Program-made: the position numbers and the translations under genes
Assembly: GCA_030549495.1 (NCBI GenBank)
Contig: JAUIRK010000855.1
Span: 134,001 to 198,000 of the forward strand
DNA length: 64,000 nt
DNA from: Nectonema munidae
Taxonomy: Eukaryota; Nematomorpha; Nectonematoida; Nectonematidae
Direction of reading: 5' to 3'
Shown here: positions 13,801 to 21,194 of the stretch, one piece after another
How the letters are laid out: every line of letters begins with the position of its first letter
Numbering within the stretch: position 1 is the first letter of the stretch
The notes under the pieces: generated by a model
The model's database searches: none
Seen by the model: only the letters and a program-made list of their open reading frames with translations
Told to the model about the DNA's origin: nothing

Positions 13801-15688
13801 TAGTGATTATCATTTTTATGAAAATCAATTAAACTTGTCCTAAAAATGGATTAAAGCTGTCAATCAATTTCAAATATATAAACTCCAAAGTAAATTTTCC
13901 TCCTTGTATTTCTCTGCTAATTATTTTCTTAATTTATTTAATAAACCAACTTTTAGTGTTAAATTCACTCCTAATATTTCATGTGTCAGTAAATTAGGTA
14001 TCTGGATAGAATCTCCATTGCTTTGGCTACAAATTCTTTATCGGCTGGTCTATCTATACCTTATGCATTATGTAATTTTGCTATTGATTCTATGATGATC
14101 CTTTCTCTGTAGCTCTTCTTTCATCAGAAATTTTTTTTTGCAATTTTTGTTCGAAAAAACGTTTTTCAGGATTTATTTCAAAGAGATTTTACCCGCTCTC
14201 AATGAATTCTGATTAAAGTATCTTGATGATTTTAAGCTTTTTTATCAGGGGATATGAACAGATATTCAGCCTGAATATTTGTCTAAAATTATCTAGATAA
14301 TGACTAAATCTTCACATATTGGCATCTGTACATTTTTTTTTATCATTTTGACCATCTTTTGATCATACTTTGTCTTTTCAATTTGTGTTCAGGTGGCTTC
14401 CTTCTCTCATACTAATCTTCAAAAGGTTTTATATTGCGTTTTGATTTTCTTTTTTAAAATAAATATTTTGTACTAAAATGATTGAAGAAAGTAATATAAA
14501 TCAAAATATATTAAAAAAATTATTTTAACAATATTCTTAAAATTTTTTATAGAAATGTTTTTTTTGAAAAAACTCATTTTCAGGCATACATTACTAATTC
14601 AATTGACACCTCCAGTTATTTTTTAACCGTATTAGCCAAAATGGAGTAGATAAATGAAATAAGCATAGTTAAAAAAATTTTGAAAATAATTTTGGAGAGA
14701 GTTTTCAGACGTAAACCACACGTTTGATCGGCATTGTTTAATATTCTAAAACCTCTAAATGTAAAAGAGTCATACGCTAACACAATAATTGATATCCCTA
14801 CTAAAATTATTGACAGATTGAAATCGTTAAACTAAGTCCAGAAATGAAATAAACATGTCAATATGGTATAAAAATATATATTTCATCTAAAATTTAAATC
14901 AACATTTTTGAGGGGTATACTAAATATTAGTAGAAATGGGCATAAATAGGCAAAATAGGCAAAATTGTTTAATCTGTTTTTTTATTTCCAAATAAGTAAA
15001 ATGATTATTTTAATCAGCATAGATAAAGTTTAAATGTTTATTTATTTGTTTTTACTTTTTTTTATTTAAAATTTTCTAAAATACTCTCAAACCAGAATAT
15101 ATTTTAACATCTTCTCTCTAAATTTTTAAGAAGTATAACACTTGCGGTTGTTAGAATAGCAATTATAATATTCATCCCCATCTGCTAAAAAATTGATTCT
15201 CATTTGCTCATTCGCTAGGATGTCAAATTTGATATGCACATCTGGGGATGCAAAAAATTTCTTATCCGATACATCTCGAGTATTAGAATGCAATGCGACA
15301 ACATCGCAAGCATCGTTTAGGTGTTGAAATTAATCCTCACTGAAAAAGTAAAATAATAAGAATTAGAAAATGTCCAAAAACGCAAGCACAGAATTGATGA
15401 AAGCTAATTCCCATAAAAAATTGCAAACAGCACGCAAGGGATCCAAATAATTATTTTTGTTAACTCATCATTTATTTTTATTTTTAAAGAAATTTATTTT
15501 TTAAGTTCATTTCGCTCTATGCCTACAAAAAAGACAGAAAAGGAGAATCATTATTCAAACCTGGTGAAACTCTGCAATGCCTGGAATCTGAGTATACTTC
15601 TGAACGAGAATTCATTCAATTCATGCATCCAAAGTTAAACACGCAATTCCTCATTCCCAAATATTTAATCCACTGTCAAAAAAATTGA
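1806..15688 (+). CDS. Spliced host gene: coiled coil, FN3 and SH3-like protein (RIM-BP-like?), exons listed separately
   Basis: A multi-exon host gene inferred by joining open segments bounded by AG acceptors and GT donors. The exons at 2669-3015, 4880-5275, 6313-6650, 9339-9723, 11755-11970 and 12320-12550 keep one frame when joined (phases 0, 0, 2, 0, 0, 0), and an exon at 15506 continues in phase 0 to a stop at 15686-15688. The product begins with charged coiled-coil-like sequence, continues with Ser/Lys-rich low-complexity sequence containing a CxxC motif, then a fibronectin type III domain across two exons, and ends in an SH3-like segment. Coiled coil followed by FN3 and SH3 recalls RIM-binding proteins, which scaffold presynaptic active zones; that assignment is inference. 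Introns carry hAT, Tigger and MITE insertions. The 5' end is unresolved. Confidence 0.55.
2400..2508 (+). CDS. Possible small exon
   Basis: After an AAG acceptor the frame reads FLKFCEIIYKYGPQ, then DALLLYDLLPPAPDG, and reaches a GTATAC donor. The Pro/Leu-rich peptide with balanced codon use is unlike the surrounding AT-rich noise. Its phases do not fit neatly with the exons on either side, so the boundaries, or the exon itself, may be wrong. Confidence 0.25.
2669..3015 (+). CDS. Host gene exon, coiled-coil segment
   Basis: The exon follows a TTGGCAG acceptor and ends AAG|GTAAAC in phase 0. It encodes about 115 residues: an aromatic N-terminal part (NYEHLFWLKRF), then charged helix (LCSLRSQIEKLDSKRL), an acidic Ser/Glu/Asp stretch (HKEDSDGSTDEENSEKG) and a second helix rich in Leu and Lys (LTKQLEILVKKLKEDYL). 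The pattern predicts two coiled-coil helices around an acidic linker. An ATG at 2657 lies just upstream in the same frame and could instead start a protein, because an in-frame stop precedes it. The next exon joins in the same phase. Confidence 0.6.
3767..4581 (+). mobile_element. hAT transposon relic, ZBED5-like C-terminal transposase with 3' terminal repeat
   Basis: The 3' part of a hAT-superfamily transposase. Residues around 3800-3990 read HLENLKAEFMRYFPDVD and EEFLEFKF. After a frameshift near 4000 the frame continues FWIKYLPIYPKIAYNAP, then LFGSTYLCEAAL, one stop, and SIKTKTRNRLDIENNLR followed by ISGIKPRIQHMVAK. This is the conserved C-terminal dimerisation region of ZBED5/Buster-type hATs (the FSTTYLCEAGFS and KTKxRNRL blocks). 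The tail AAAGGTTAAAAAGCACTG ending at 4581 resembles the hAT 3' end. The 5' half is missing, so the copy is dead. It lies in the intron between the exons at 2669 and 4880. Confidence 0.75.
4880..5275 (+). CDS. Host gene exon
   Basis: The exon follows a TATTGACAG acceptor and begins in phase 0, matching the donor at 3015. It ends CACCAG|GTCTTT, a weaker donor, in phase 0. It encodes 132 residues: a Met/Lys/Gln-rich helix (EKQMEGMMSDMQWMLICC), a basic segment (LLKRKKHSHIDKI), then polar sequence rich in Asn, Ser and Tyr. The first part continues the coiled-coil character of the previous exon. No enzymatic motif is visible. Confidence 0.6.
5926..6029 (+). repeat. Perfect 52-bp tandem duplication
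   Basis: Two identical 52-bp units, 5926-5977 and 5978-6029, each starting TGATAAAATTAGCCAATTAG and ending ATTAAAT followed by a diverging base. Identity suggests a recent slippage or unequal-exchange event in the intron before the exon at 6313. Confidence 0.9.
6313..6650 (+). CDS. Host gene exon with CxxC motif
   Basis: The exon follows a CTACTTTCAG acceptor, begins in phase 0 (RDSIAYVVNVRSKCSS) and ends GG|GTAAAC in phase 2. It encodes about 112 residues with an acidic patch (FREDDSDFDS), a Cys pair and nearby charged residues (NFCRLCNMDETFGEKEDQC) and a Lys/Asn/Ser-rich C-terminal part. The cysteines could form a small metal site, but no named zinc-finger pattern fits. The phase-2 end is completed exactly by the first base of the exon at 9339. 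Confidence 0.65.
6651..7863. other. Intron, no feature recognised
   Basis: AT-rich intronic sequence between the exon at 6313 and the Tigger insertion. No coding, repeat or RNA signal was recognised. Confidence 0.5.
7864..9083 (+). mobile_element. pogo/Tigger DNA transposon, short internally deleted copy
   Basis: A transposase relic starts at ATG 8133. It shows a CENP-B-type HTH (SEKIKIIFEYEK, YRELSKAFNFGKTQIK) interrupted by an early frameshift at an A-run. A second HTH segment follows (ISGPMLQETAKITAEKLNL, then KASTGWLNKFRKRNNI). A downstream segment (8634-9002) matches the C-terminal end of jerky/Tigger proteins by its acidic linker (QKEEEENTE). The DDE catalytic core is missing. The 3' end has the inverted-repeat motif TCTAATAAGGACACC twice and ends TTTTACTG|TA at 9083. 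A matching TACAGTGAAAAC lies at 7862-7873, giving a 1.2-kb element flanked by TA. It sits in the intron between the exons at 6313 and 9339. Confidence 0.75.
9339..9723 (+). CDS. Host gene exon, Ser/Pro-rich
   Basis: The exon follows an AATTTAAG acceptor. Its first base completes the phase-2 codon left at 6650, and the frame then reads SSNGKDKKGKTLSFSNSRGK and continues to SPENKH before a GTATCT donor at 9724 in phase 0. About 128 residues are rich in Ser, Lys and Pro (LDHQISPKKDRLSPSGYKS, CLSPPLTHLPFKSYPT), with an acidic end (THEEEDKII). This looks like a disordered linker between the coiled coil and the FN3 domain. Codon use is more GC-balanced than the flanking intron. Confidence 0.65.
9724..10307. 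other. Intron, no feature recognised
   Basis: AT-rich intron sequence. Nothing beyond short chance open frames was seen. Confidence 0.4.
10308..10623. mobile_element. MITE with imperfect terminal inverted repeats
   Basis: A 316-bp element whose ends are inverted copies. The left end reads GACACACTCAAAA and then GCGCCTTCGAA. The right end, reverse complemented, reads GACACACTCAAAA, a 12-base insert, then GCGCCTTCGAA. There is no open reading frame. An inner palindrome TCGACATATGTCGA lies near 10440. No target-site duplication could be fixed, so the superfamily is undetermined. It is inserted in a host intron. Confidence 0.7.
10624..11754. other. Intron, no feature recognised
   Basis: AT-rich intron. 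The GC-richer patch at about 11335-11410 has no coding or structural signal that could be supported. Confidence 0.4.
11755..11970 (+). CDS. Host gene exon, first half of FN3 domain
   Basis: The exon follows an AAAAAAG acceptor in phase 0 (PNSSERTVKHLMKFLKKD) and ends GGATACAAA|GTATGG in phase 0. The last 45 residues have the start of a fibronectin type III fold: a beta-A strand (KKLHIKCVIEQ), the B strand with its core Trp (FIEVGWQRP), and the C-strand start LIGYK. The domain is completed by the next exon, a common intron position in FN3 domains. The acceptor lacks a clear pyrimidine tract, which lowers certainty about the exact start. Confidence 0.65.
12320..12550 (+). CDS. Host gene exon, second half of FN3 domain
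   Basis: The exon follows an ATTTTTAG acceptor and runs 77 codons in phase 0 to ATGAAG|GTAACT. It reads LSIDANKYIDIP (C and C' strands), STSFTISSISL (E strand) and HISIQAVYSCGQSSAL (F strand and FG turn). It completes the FN3 domain begun at 11755-11970. The C-strand and the GQSS turn resemble the FN3 repeats of RIM-binding proteins, but FN3 sequences are too variable for that to be decisive. It ends with a polar tail (HNRSSQSQKPDSLMK). Confidence 0.7.
12551..13411. other. Intron, no feature recognised
   Basis: AT-rich sequence with no recognisable gene or repeat. Confidence 0.4.
13412..13895 (-). repeat. Dispersed minisatellite element, 150-bp unit family, inverted copy
   Basis: About three degenerate units in reverse orientation of the same repeat found at 22.44-23.11 kb and 49.0-50.0 kb. 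Diagnostic blocks read in reverse complement are GCTGAATTCAG and the block around TGACAGCTCAT. At the edge of the array is a hairpin with a perfect 8-bp stem, AATAAGCG and CGCTTATT (13413-13437). It lies in the intron between the FN3 and SH3-like exons. Confidence 0.65.
14160..14440 (+). mobile_element. Possible LTR-retrotransposon scrap (fossil)
   Basis: A short stretch shares blocks with the Gypsy-like fossil ending near 35.4 kb (TTGATGATTTTA and flanking) and with 47.2-47.6 kb (CACATATTGGCATCTGT; CATACTAATCTTCAAAAG). It is broken and old. The family assignment is by similarity to the fossil at 34-35.4 kb only. Confidence 0.3.
14577..14950 (+). repeat. About 145-bp tandem repeat family, partial copy
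   Basis: A unique head (CAGGCATACATTACTAATTC, then GTATTAGCCAAAATGGAGTA) leads into two or so degenerate units with the motifs GTCCAGAAATGAAA and TATATTTCAT. The same head and array, longer, occur at 47751-48800. The array here is interrupted by the inverted-repeat copy at 14764-14816. Confidence 0.65.
14764..14816. repeat. Left member of a 53-bp inverted repeat pair
   Basis: This 53-bp segment begins AAAGAGTCATACGCTAAC and ends TGACAG. It recurs as its reverse complement at 16029-16081 with a single mismatch. Satellite sequence resumes soon after this copy, so it is either a short insertion or one end of a longer element. Confidence 0.8.
15506..15688 (+). CDS. Possible last host gene exon, SH3-like
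   Basis: After a TTTTTTAAG acceptor the frame opens in phase 0, matching the donor at 12550. It encodes 60 residues to a TGA at 15686-15688. It reads FISLYAYKKDRKGESLFKPG, then ETLQCLESEY, and near the end LIPKYLIH. The spacing of ALYDY-like (SLYAY), an acidic/Phe block, PGE and a final IPxxY-like motif fits an SH3 domain, although the usual Trp is absent. FN3 followed by SH3 suits a RIM-BP-like protein. An alternative donor (GTATAC at about 15591) would make this a non-terminal exon. Confidence 0.5.
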   Translation, partial: FISLYAYKKDRKGESLFKPGETLQCLESEYTSEREFIQFMHPKLNTQFLIPKYLIHCQKN

Positions 15689-16028
15689 AACACAAAAGGA
15701 TCTTCACTCTACTGATGTTTTGTCGTTTTTACTGTGTCTTGTTTTAGAGAAGAAAGAGCACAATTAGATATATTTTTGTGATTTATGAAATCAAAAGAGT
15801 ATAAGGAAAACTTACGTCTATAAGACTTCATATTTAAAAAACGGAAGTAGTGGATACATATTATTTATCTTAAGCGTTTTTGAATTTTTCAATCAAAGGA
15901 TATTTCTAATAAATACTTTTTTAATTTACTTGGAGCGTTTTTACATCAAGAAAGTTAATCTAAATAATCAAATTCAATTCCAAAACTGTGTGCGTGCATA
16001 TGGCTCTTATTGAGCTAGGCCTGCTACT
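15689..16028. other. No feature recognised
   Basis: AT-rich sequence after the presumed last exon. If the exon at 15506 is terminal this would hold the 3' UTR, but no clear polyadenylation site could be singled out. Confidence 0.3.
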
Positions 16029-16081
16029 CTGTCAATCATTTTAGTAGGGATATCAATTATTGTGTTAGCGTATGACTCTTT
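16029..16081. repeat. Right member of a 53-bp inverted repeat pair
   Basis: Reverse complement of 14764-14816 at 52 of 53 positions. The pair spans 1318 bp. No target-site duplication was found, and the SH3-like exon lies between the two copies. Confidence 0.8.
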
Positions 16082-16557
16082 ATTTCTATCTTTGCAACTG
16101 TTCTAAACTATCAATCAGTGTCATCAACTGTCAAGTTAATCTTACACCACTTAAATAGAGAAATTCTTGACAATTTTTTTTTGCAGATATATGGTTGTAA
16201 TGGGTTTAGGAGATTTTGAGTTAAGATTATCAAAAAAGATTTTAAATTCAGAAAATTTGGCATTGATAGATTTTACATTTAAGCTTTAATGCTATGTCAT
16301 TGTTTTCTAATATAGTATTATGTTCAGATAAAACTTGTAAATGGGTGGATAATATATCCTCATTGAAAATATGAAAATGTGTCGAACTATGAAGGCTACG
16401 GTCATAAAAGGGCTTTCCTGAGTAAGGAATAAATTAAAATTTCAGCTTCCTACATTTTACTGAAATAAAGGCTGTTTTTACAATTTTTATTTATCATTTT
16501 TGTAAAGCTTATTTTCAGTTTCAAAGTTTGTTTTATCAAATACTAATCTATATTTTT

Positions 16558-16640
16558 CCCAGCTTTCGGACCTTCAGGTCTACAAGCTGCGTCAACTACA
16601 GCAATCTATATTATTTTTTGGTTGATTACCGATCTGATCT
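16558..16640 (+). mobile_element. LINE scrap, C-terminal end of RT ORF (element J)
   Basis: The stretch around YKLRQLQQ is nearly the same, at DNA level, as 53361-53400 of LINE G (AGCTTTC, then TACAAGCTGCGTCAA). It is therefore the tail of a G-type LINE in plus orientation, directly upstream of LINE C. Confidence 0.55.
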
Positions 16641-17180
16641 CTTACTAAAATTGCGAACTTTTTTATTTAACTTTAAAGAGTGTCTTAATTAACTTTTTTT
16701 TTCTAAAAATTATTGAACTAAATAGTTCTTATCCCGTTTCTTATTGTCTTTTTTTTCTGTTTTTTATTAATGAAAGGTACTAAAAAAAGTAAAAGTATAT
16801 TGTCTTCTAAAAATATTCCATCTTTGGACGTGCTCTGGTTGCTCTAAAGAAAAGTGCAAAAAGATGGTACAACGTTTTTCTTGAAGTTTGCGGTATTGTT
16901 ATAAATGTTAAGGCTTAACCGAGGACTTTAATCAAGTCATGGATAAATACTTTTTGGTTGGATTTAGTTGTAATTGCAAGGTATGTTTTAACCCAGCTAC
17001 TTATGTCGGAAGCAACTTATTGTCTCAAGTTAACAATTGAGAATAAAAATTTAATAGCGAATAATCTTTCCTCGTGCAGTGCTTCTGCTACATGCTCTTT
17101 AAAACTCATCTGCTTTCAAATCAAAACCAAAACTTACATATTCACAAGTTGTCACTGAACACACTGGAAACCAAAATAAT

Positions 17181-17456
17181 TTGATATTGCCCACGACTCA
17201 AGAAAATAAGTATGTAATCTTGAAGATATCTAATATTGATTTAAAAGAAATTGGTGTAAAGAACTCAATTTTTTTTAAATTTCCAGACAAAGATTCCTCT
17301 ATGAAAGCAAAATCTGCTCTTCAAGAAAAAGCTGTTAAAGTATCTAATCACAAGAAATTTCTCCCTAAAATATCGATTAACGTTCCAAATAAAGTTGACA
17401 TAAAATTTTTAGTTTCTTCTCTTCTTCAAAAAATAGCGATCTCAAGGAACTTGTAG
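17181..17456 (+). pseudogene. LINE C ORF1 remnant
   Basis: The longest open piece of ORF1 (91 codons) is rich in Lys and Ser (TTQENKYVILKISNIDLKEI, KFPDKDSSMKAKSALQEK) and is not assignable by itself. Downstream frames carry Cys/His clusters (HCSNC, KYCSNNYNSQVC at about 17612-17710) that look like degraded CCHC knuckles, as in ORF1 of LINEs A and D. Upstream at about 16815 a WTCSGCS motif is visible. Several frame changes separate the pieces. Confidence 0.45.
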
Positions 17457-17989
17457 ATAATGTTATCTACAAAAAGCATGTTTTCTGTGCCTTCAAAAAA
17501 CAAAGCTCGTTATATTCAATATTTATCACTCAATCTACTAATATATATGTAATAATAATTTTTATTTGTTTTTTGAACTTAATCAAGTCAAGGTACACAA
17601 TTTTTTCACCCATAAGCACTGCTCTAACTGCTGTATGAAAGGCAATCGACACTCGATTTATTGGCACAATTCGACACTTTGAAGTATTGTTCTAACAATT
17701 ATAATAGTCAGGTTTGTACTTTAAAAGATAAAACTGATCTACATAAATGGGTTTAATCCGTTTTAAAAGATATAAATCATACGGCAAACAGCCAGGCCTG
17801 GATACATATTCAGAACGAAATATCCCGTTCTAGATTATTATCTACTACATTCTATGATAAGTAATTTTCCTTTTATGACAGTAGCCTTCATAGTTTGATA
17901 GATTTTCAACTTTTCAATGAAGATATAGAATGCATCCATTTACAAGTTTTATCTGAACCTAATATTAAATTAGATAACATTGACGTAGC

Positions 17990-18152
17990 ATTATAAGCTT
18001 AAATGTAAAATCTATAAATGCCAAATTTTCTGAATTTGAAATCTATATTGATAATCTTAACTCAAAATCTCACAAACCCATCACAATCATATGTCTGCAA
18101 GAAATACGGATTCGTAATTTCGACTTTAATGCTTATAAATTAAACTGCTATT
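17990..18152 (+). pseudogene. LINE C endonuclease, N-terminal part
   Basis: The frame reads SLNVKSINAKFSEFEIYI, then IICLQE and FNAYKLNCY. It matches the opening of AP-like endonucleases of LINEs (N-x-x-SI, then the catalytic Glu in LQE). It stops exactly where the (TTATG)n tail of LINE B begins, and the sequence resumes at 20816. Confidence 0.65.
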
Positions 18153-18741
18153 AACATAACATAACATAATTTATTAAGCGAATAGAAAGGCAAATTTGGC
18201 TGTAATGATCGCATCAATTTAAGGAAAAGAATAACTAAACTGATCGAGAATAATATGAGTGACAGTCAAGGGAAAAAGATTAATATAAGGAAACTAGGAT
18301 AAGGAATTACTAAGCTAGGAAGGAGTTCTTTCCAGAAATGGTCAATGCGTTGCTTGAAGAAGAAGAAGAAGAATTTATTTGCATATCACAAAAACAGAAT
18401 GAGAATTCGTAAAATCAAAATAAGGTTAGGGTTTTAAGTATTGGTATGCAAGGATTCACACAAAGGCTAATTAAAGCCACTTGACGTGTGTAACCTGAAA
18501 AAAGAAAAAAAAATTCATTGAAACGAGTTAAAAATAATACAAGATTAGAGGGTTAAAAACAAGTAAATATAACTATGTAGTATATATATATATGTGTGTG
18601 TGTAAGAGTGAGTGCATATGTAAACGAATACATGTATATATATATTCACTGTTTAATGTATATTTATACATACTATATTACAATAATCAAGAATGACAAG
18701 AGCAAATGTAGCAATGACGTAAATTACAAGATAAATATTGA

Positions 18742-19659
18742 CTAGATAAATAACTCAACTTTTTCCTCACGAGAAACGCTAGAAGAAAATAAATGATCCC
18801 AGCTTTTATTTTGAAAACTGTCATACAATAAATTATAATCGAGTTTCTCATAAAATTTAGAGAAAACAAAAGGCAAATGAGCAATATTAAGACTAATAAA
18901 TAAAGGAAAATGATCCGATATGGAAGCATGAAGAGTACCAGACTTATAAAAAGGTAATTCTACAGATATAAATATGTTGTCAATAAGAGTATTAGACTCT
19001 GGTCGTGTTACCACATTTATTGTAGGAAACAAACCAAAAGACAACAAGTTATCAGCAAACAGAGAATTGTTAGAATTCCTATCAAATAAATTTAAATTAA
19101 AATCTCCTAGAACTATACTATGACTTTTCATAGGACATACTGAAAGAAAATTATGAAATTCATCGTTAAAGAAGGACAGATTTCCACTAGGCGGTCTGTA
19201 AACATTATGCATAATCAAAAATCTACCCTTAGAAAGTTCAATTTTAATTGAAGCAAACTCAAAAGTTTGGGGAAGAAAATCCACTTTTAGTAATTCATAT
19301 TTTATGGTATTGTGCAACAAAAATCCCAAACCTCTATGACTAGAAACACTAGAAGGAAAAGAAAGAAAACAAAAATCATTCTTATTATAAACACTAATAT
19401 CCTCGTACTTATGTAACCATGTCTCTTGAAGACAAACTACATCAAAAACTTTACCTGAAACTTTAAAGATTTTGTCTAATGTATCAACTAATAATTCATA
19501 CTTTGACTTAATAGATTGAACATTCATTGACAGAATATTAAAAATATTCATCATTGGAGAAATATCATTAATTTGAAAAGAACAACAATTTGAGTTTAAT
19601 TCAAAAGGATCATTTTTATCTAATTCATTTAAAAAGTTTAAATAGTTATTCTTGTTCAT
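18742..19659 (-). CDS. LINE A ORF2, AP-like endonuclease
   Basis: A 305-residue open frame with a complete AP-like endonuclease, the nickase that starts target-primed reverse transcription. Motifs in order are LSMNVQSIKSKYELL (about residue 45), the catalytic Glu in VCLQETWLH (about 75), HRGLGFLLHN, NVYRPPSG (about 153), LGDFNLNLF (about 186), TLIDNIFIS (about 222) and the catalytic ISDHFPLF (about 247). The ATG overlaps the end of ORF1 by 14 nt, so translation by reinitiation is possible. The ORF stops soon after the endonuclease (SREEKVELFI), and no RT follows. Confidence 0.85.
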   Translation of the reverse strand: MNKNNYLNFLNELDKNDPFELNSNCCSFQINDISPMMNIFNILSMNVQSIKSKYELLVDTLDKIFKVSGKVFDVVCLQETWLHKYEDISVYNKNDFCFLSFPSSVSSHRGLGFLLHNTIKYELLKVDFLPQTFEFASIKIELSKGRFLIMHNVYRPPSGNLSFFNDEFHNFLSVCPMKSHSIVLGDFNLNLFDRNSNNSLFADNLLSFGLFPTINVVTRPESNTLIDNIFISVELPFYKSGTLHASISDHFPLFISLNIAHLPFVFSKFYEKLDYNLLYDSFQNKSWDHLFSSSVSREEKVELFI

Positions 19660-20646
19660 TATAAAGATTCAAGACTCTGTTTTTAATATTAATTAATGTT
19701 GGACACTTAAAACTAAAAGCACTATGATTAGAGTCGTTTTTGTTCTTAGAGCAATTAATACACTTAAAAGAACTACTATTCTTCATTATAGGACAATTCT
19801 CAGATGAATGATTTAATGAACAAAATTGTCAGCATAAGCTATCACTCTTACACTTAGAAGCAGTGTGCCCAACTAGACAACATTTAGTGCATTGCTTAAT
19901 ATACACGAAAGGAAAAACATAAGTACACTCAAAATCTATAAAAATATATTTATCAGTTCGTGTAAAAATATGATTATAAACTTTAGGAGAAACCCGACAT
20001 ACCACCAACTTCCTACAATCTTTACAATTCTTTGAAAACGCAAACTCAAAGCACTCCCCATTATCCACCATCGTCTTGAGAGCTTTGTTTTTATTAAGAA
20101 TATTGGATTCTATAAATATATTCATCATTGAGATTGAAAGAGACCTTGAAGGTGATCTTCCTTTGAACTTTTCTCGCTTTAGTAACAGTAATTTCGTTGG
20201 AGGAAAAAAGTCTTTCAGCTTCTGAATAACTTTTTTGTCAGGAAAAACCAGCTTTGTCATTTTCTCCGTCTCCTGAAGTTGTGTCACTTTAACATCGTTA
20301 AGAATCTTGCCAATACTAGATATGGGCACAGATTTATCAATGAACAAACTATTAGTTTTGTTTTTTACAACATCTGAGTAGGACTTAGGCTTATCTTCCA
20401 GTCTATCAATTCTTTTATTCAATAAATCAAAACTTTCAGTTAAAGATAGCGGATCAAAATTTTGTTGACTTTTATTCAAAGAGTTCAATACTTTCTCTTC
20501 ATTAATCAAAAAATTCAAGCATTCAGACAAATCTTTTTTGAGACTTCTCTAGAATTTAAGGAATTAATTCCACCATCTAGTGCGATATTCAAAGTATTCA
20601 GTACATTTTCTTTACAATTCGGATATAAGTTATTCAAAGCCTCCAT
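19646..20646 (-). pseudogene. LINE A ORF1, nucleic-acid-binding protein with CCHC knuckles
   Basis: The frame starts at ATG 20646 (MEALNNLYPNCKENV), shifts once near 20540, runs through a Lys-rich middle region and ends at TAA 19648-19646. Near the C-terminus are knuckle motifs CTKCCLVGHTASKC, a second C-x2-C-x4-H-x4-C copy, and CINCSKNK. A TGA replaces a sense codon within the second knuckle (about 19829). ORF1 proteins of this type coat the LINE RNA. One frameshift and one stop make this copy defective. Its last codons overlap the ATG of the endonuclease ORF. Confidence 0.7.
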
Positions 20647-20815
20647 AGGAAGAAAAAAATGAAAATTTTAAGAAAAAGAAAATTCAAATTTCAAGCGCCA
20701 TTAATTTCTTTTGAAGATGTTTAAAGTAGGAGAGGTCACTACATACGCGGGAAGGCTGTTCCAGTCGTTGATAATTCTTACTTTCTTGATATTATTTACT
20801 TGTTTCTTTTCCTAG

Positions 20816-21194
20816 AATTATTTCTAAGCACGTCGATTTAGCATTTTATATACATGATTCTGTTCAATTTAAATGAGGTGCTACTAATATTCGAACTTAT
20901 AATGTATCTTCCTTACCTACTATTACCAATTCAAGTCACTCTCTTTTGGACAATATATTCATCCCTGATAATACTTTCAATTACAAGTCTTATGTAATAA
21001 ACACTGTCCTGTCCGATCACCTACCTATACTTCTAGGCTTGAGTCCAGTTAAGTTAAGTGAACAAAAAGCTCATATAAAGACTACCTATAACGATAATAC
21101 CTTTTTAAACTTGGTTAAGAATCATGATTGGTCCATTCCACATTTTTATTCCAACTACCCAAATTTAATCATTGCTTACATTAAGACTAATTAG
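20816..21194 (+). pseudogene. LINE C endonuclease, middle and C-terminal parts
   Basis: It resumes with SKHVDLAFYIHDSVQFK, which aligns with HRGLGFLLHNTIKYEL of LINE A. After an internal loss it reads SLLDNIFIPDNTF and VLSDHLPILLGL, the late endonuclease motifs. This confirms that B and A were inserted into one continuous endonuclease gene. Confidence 0.7.

Larger units (their letters stand above)
18357..20716 (-). mobile_element. LINE A, minus-strand LINE with ORF1 and endonuclease but no RT
   Basis: A 2.36-kb element inserted within the RT tail of LINE B. Reading on the minus strand it has a short leader, ORF1 from ATG 20646, an endonuclease ORF from 19659 to 18742, then about 360 bp of non-coding sequence and a (CTT)n tail (18357-18378). 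The RT domain is missing although both ends are kept. Shared TCTTCAA at both junctions fits target-site duplication, but it overlaps the tail repeat. The (CTT)n tail groups it with LINEs D and F. Confidence 0.75.
18153..20815 (-). mobile_element. LINE B, 5'-truncated minus-strand LINE 3' end, split by LINE A
   Basis: The 3' tail at 18153-18170 is repeats of TAACA (TGTTA on the minus strand), the same tail as LINEs E and I. The outer part at 20717-20815 (minus) reads VRIINDWNSLPAYVVTSP and TLNIFK. The inner part at 18290-18356 continues with QRIDHFWKELLPS. Together this is the conserved C-terminal end of the RT ORF (compare NDWNSLP and NIFKNRLDEFW in LINE E). Only about 300 bp of B itself is present, so it is a typical 5'-truncated insertion into LINE C. 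Confidence 0.8.

Noticed and set aside
15140-15322. Minus-strand open frame (HLNDACDVVALHS, ILANEQMRINFLADGDEYY)
   Set aside because: The composition looks protein-like, but no start, acceptor-compatible frame or known motif was found; about 60 open codons can occur by chance here.
20700-20815. RT C-terminus upstream of LINE A ORF1 as part of a tandem LINE array
   Set aside because: The same RT tail continues at 18290-18356 beyond LINE A, so a split LINE B explains it better than a tandem array.
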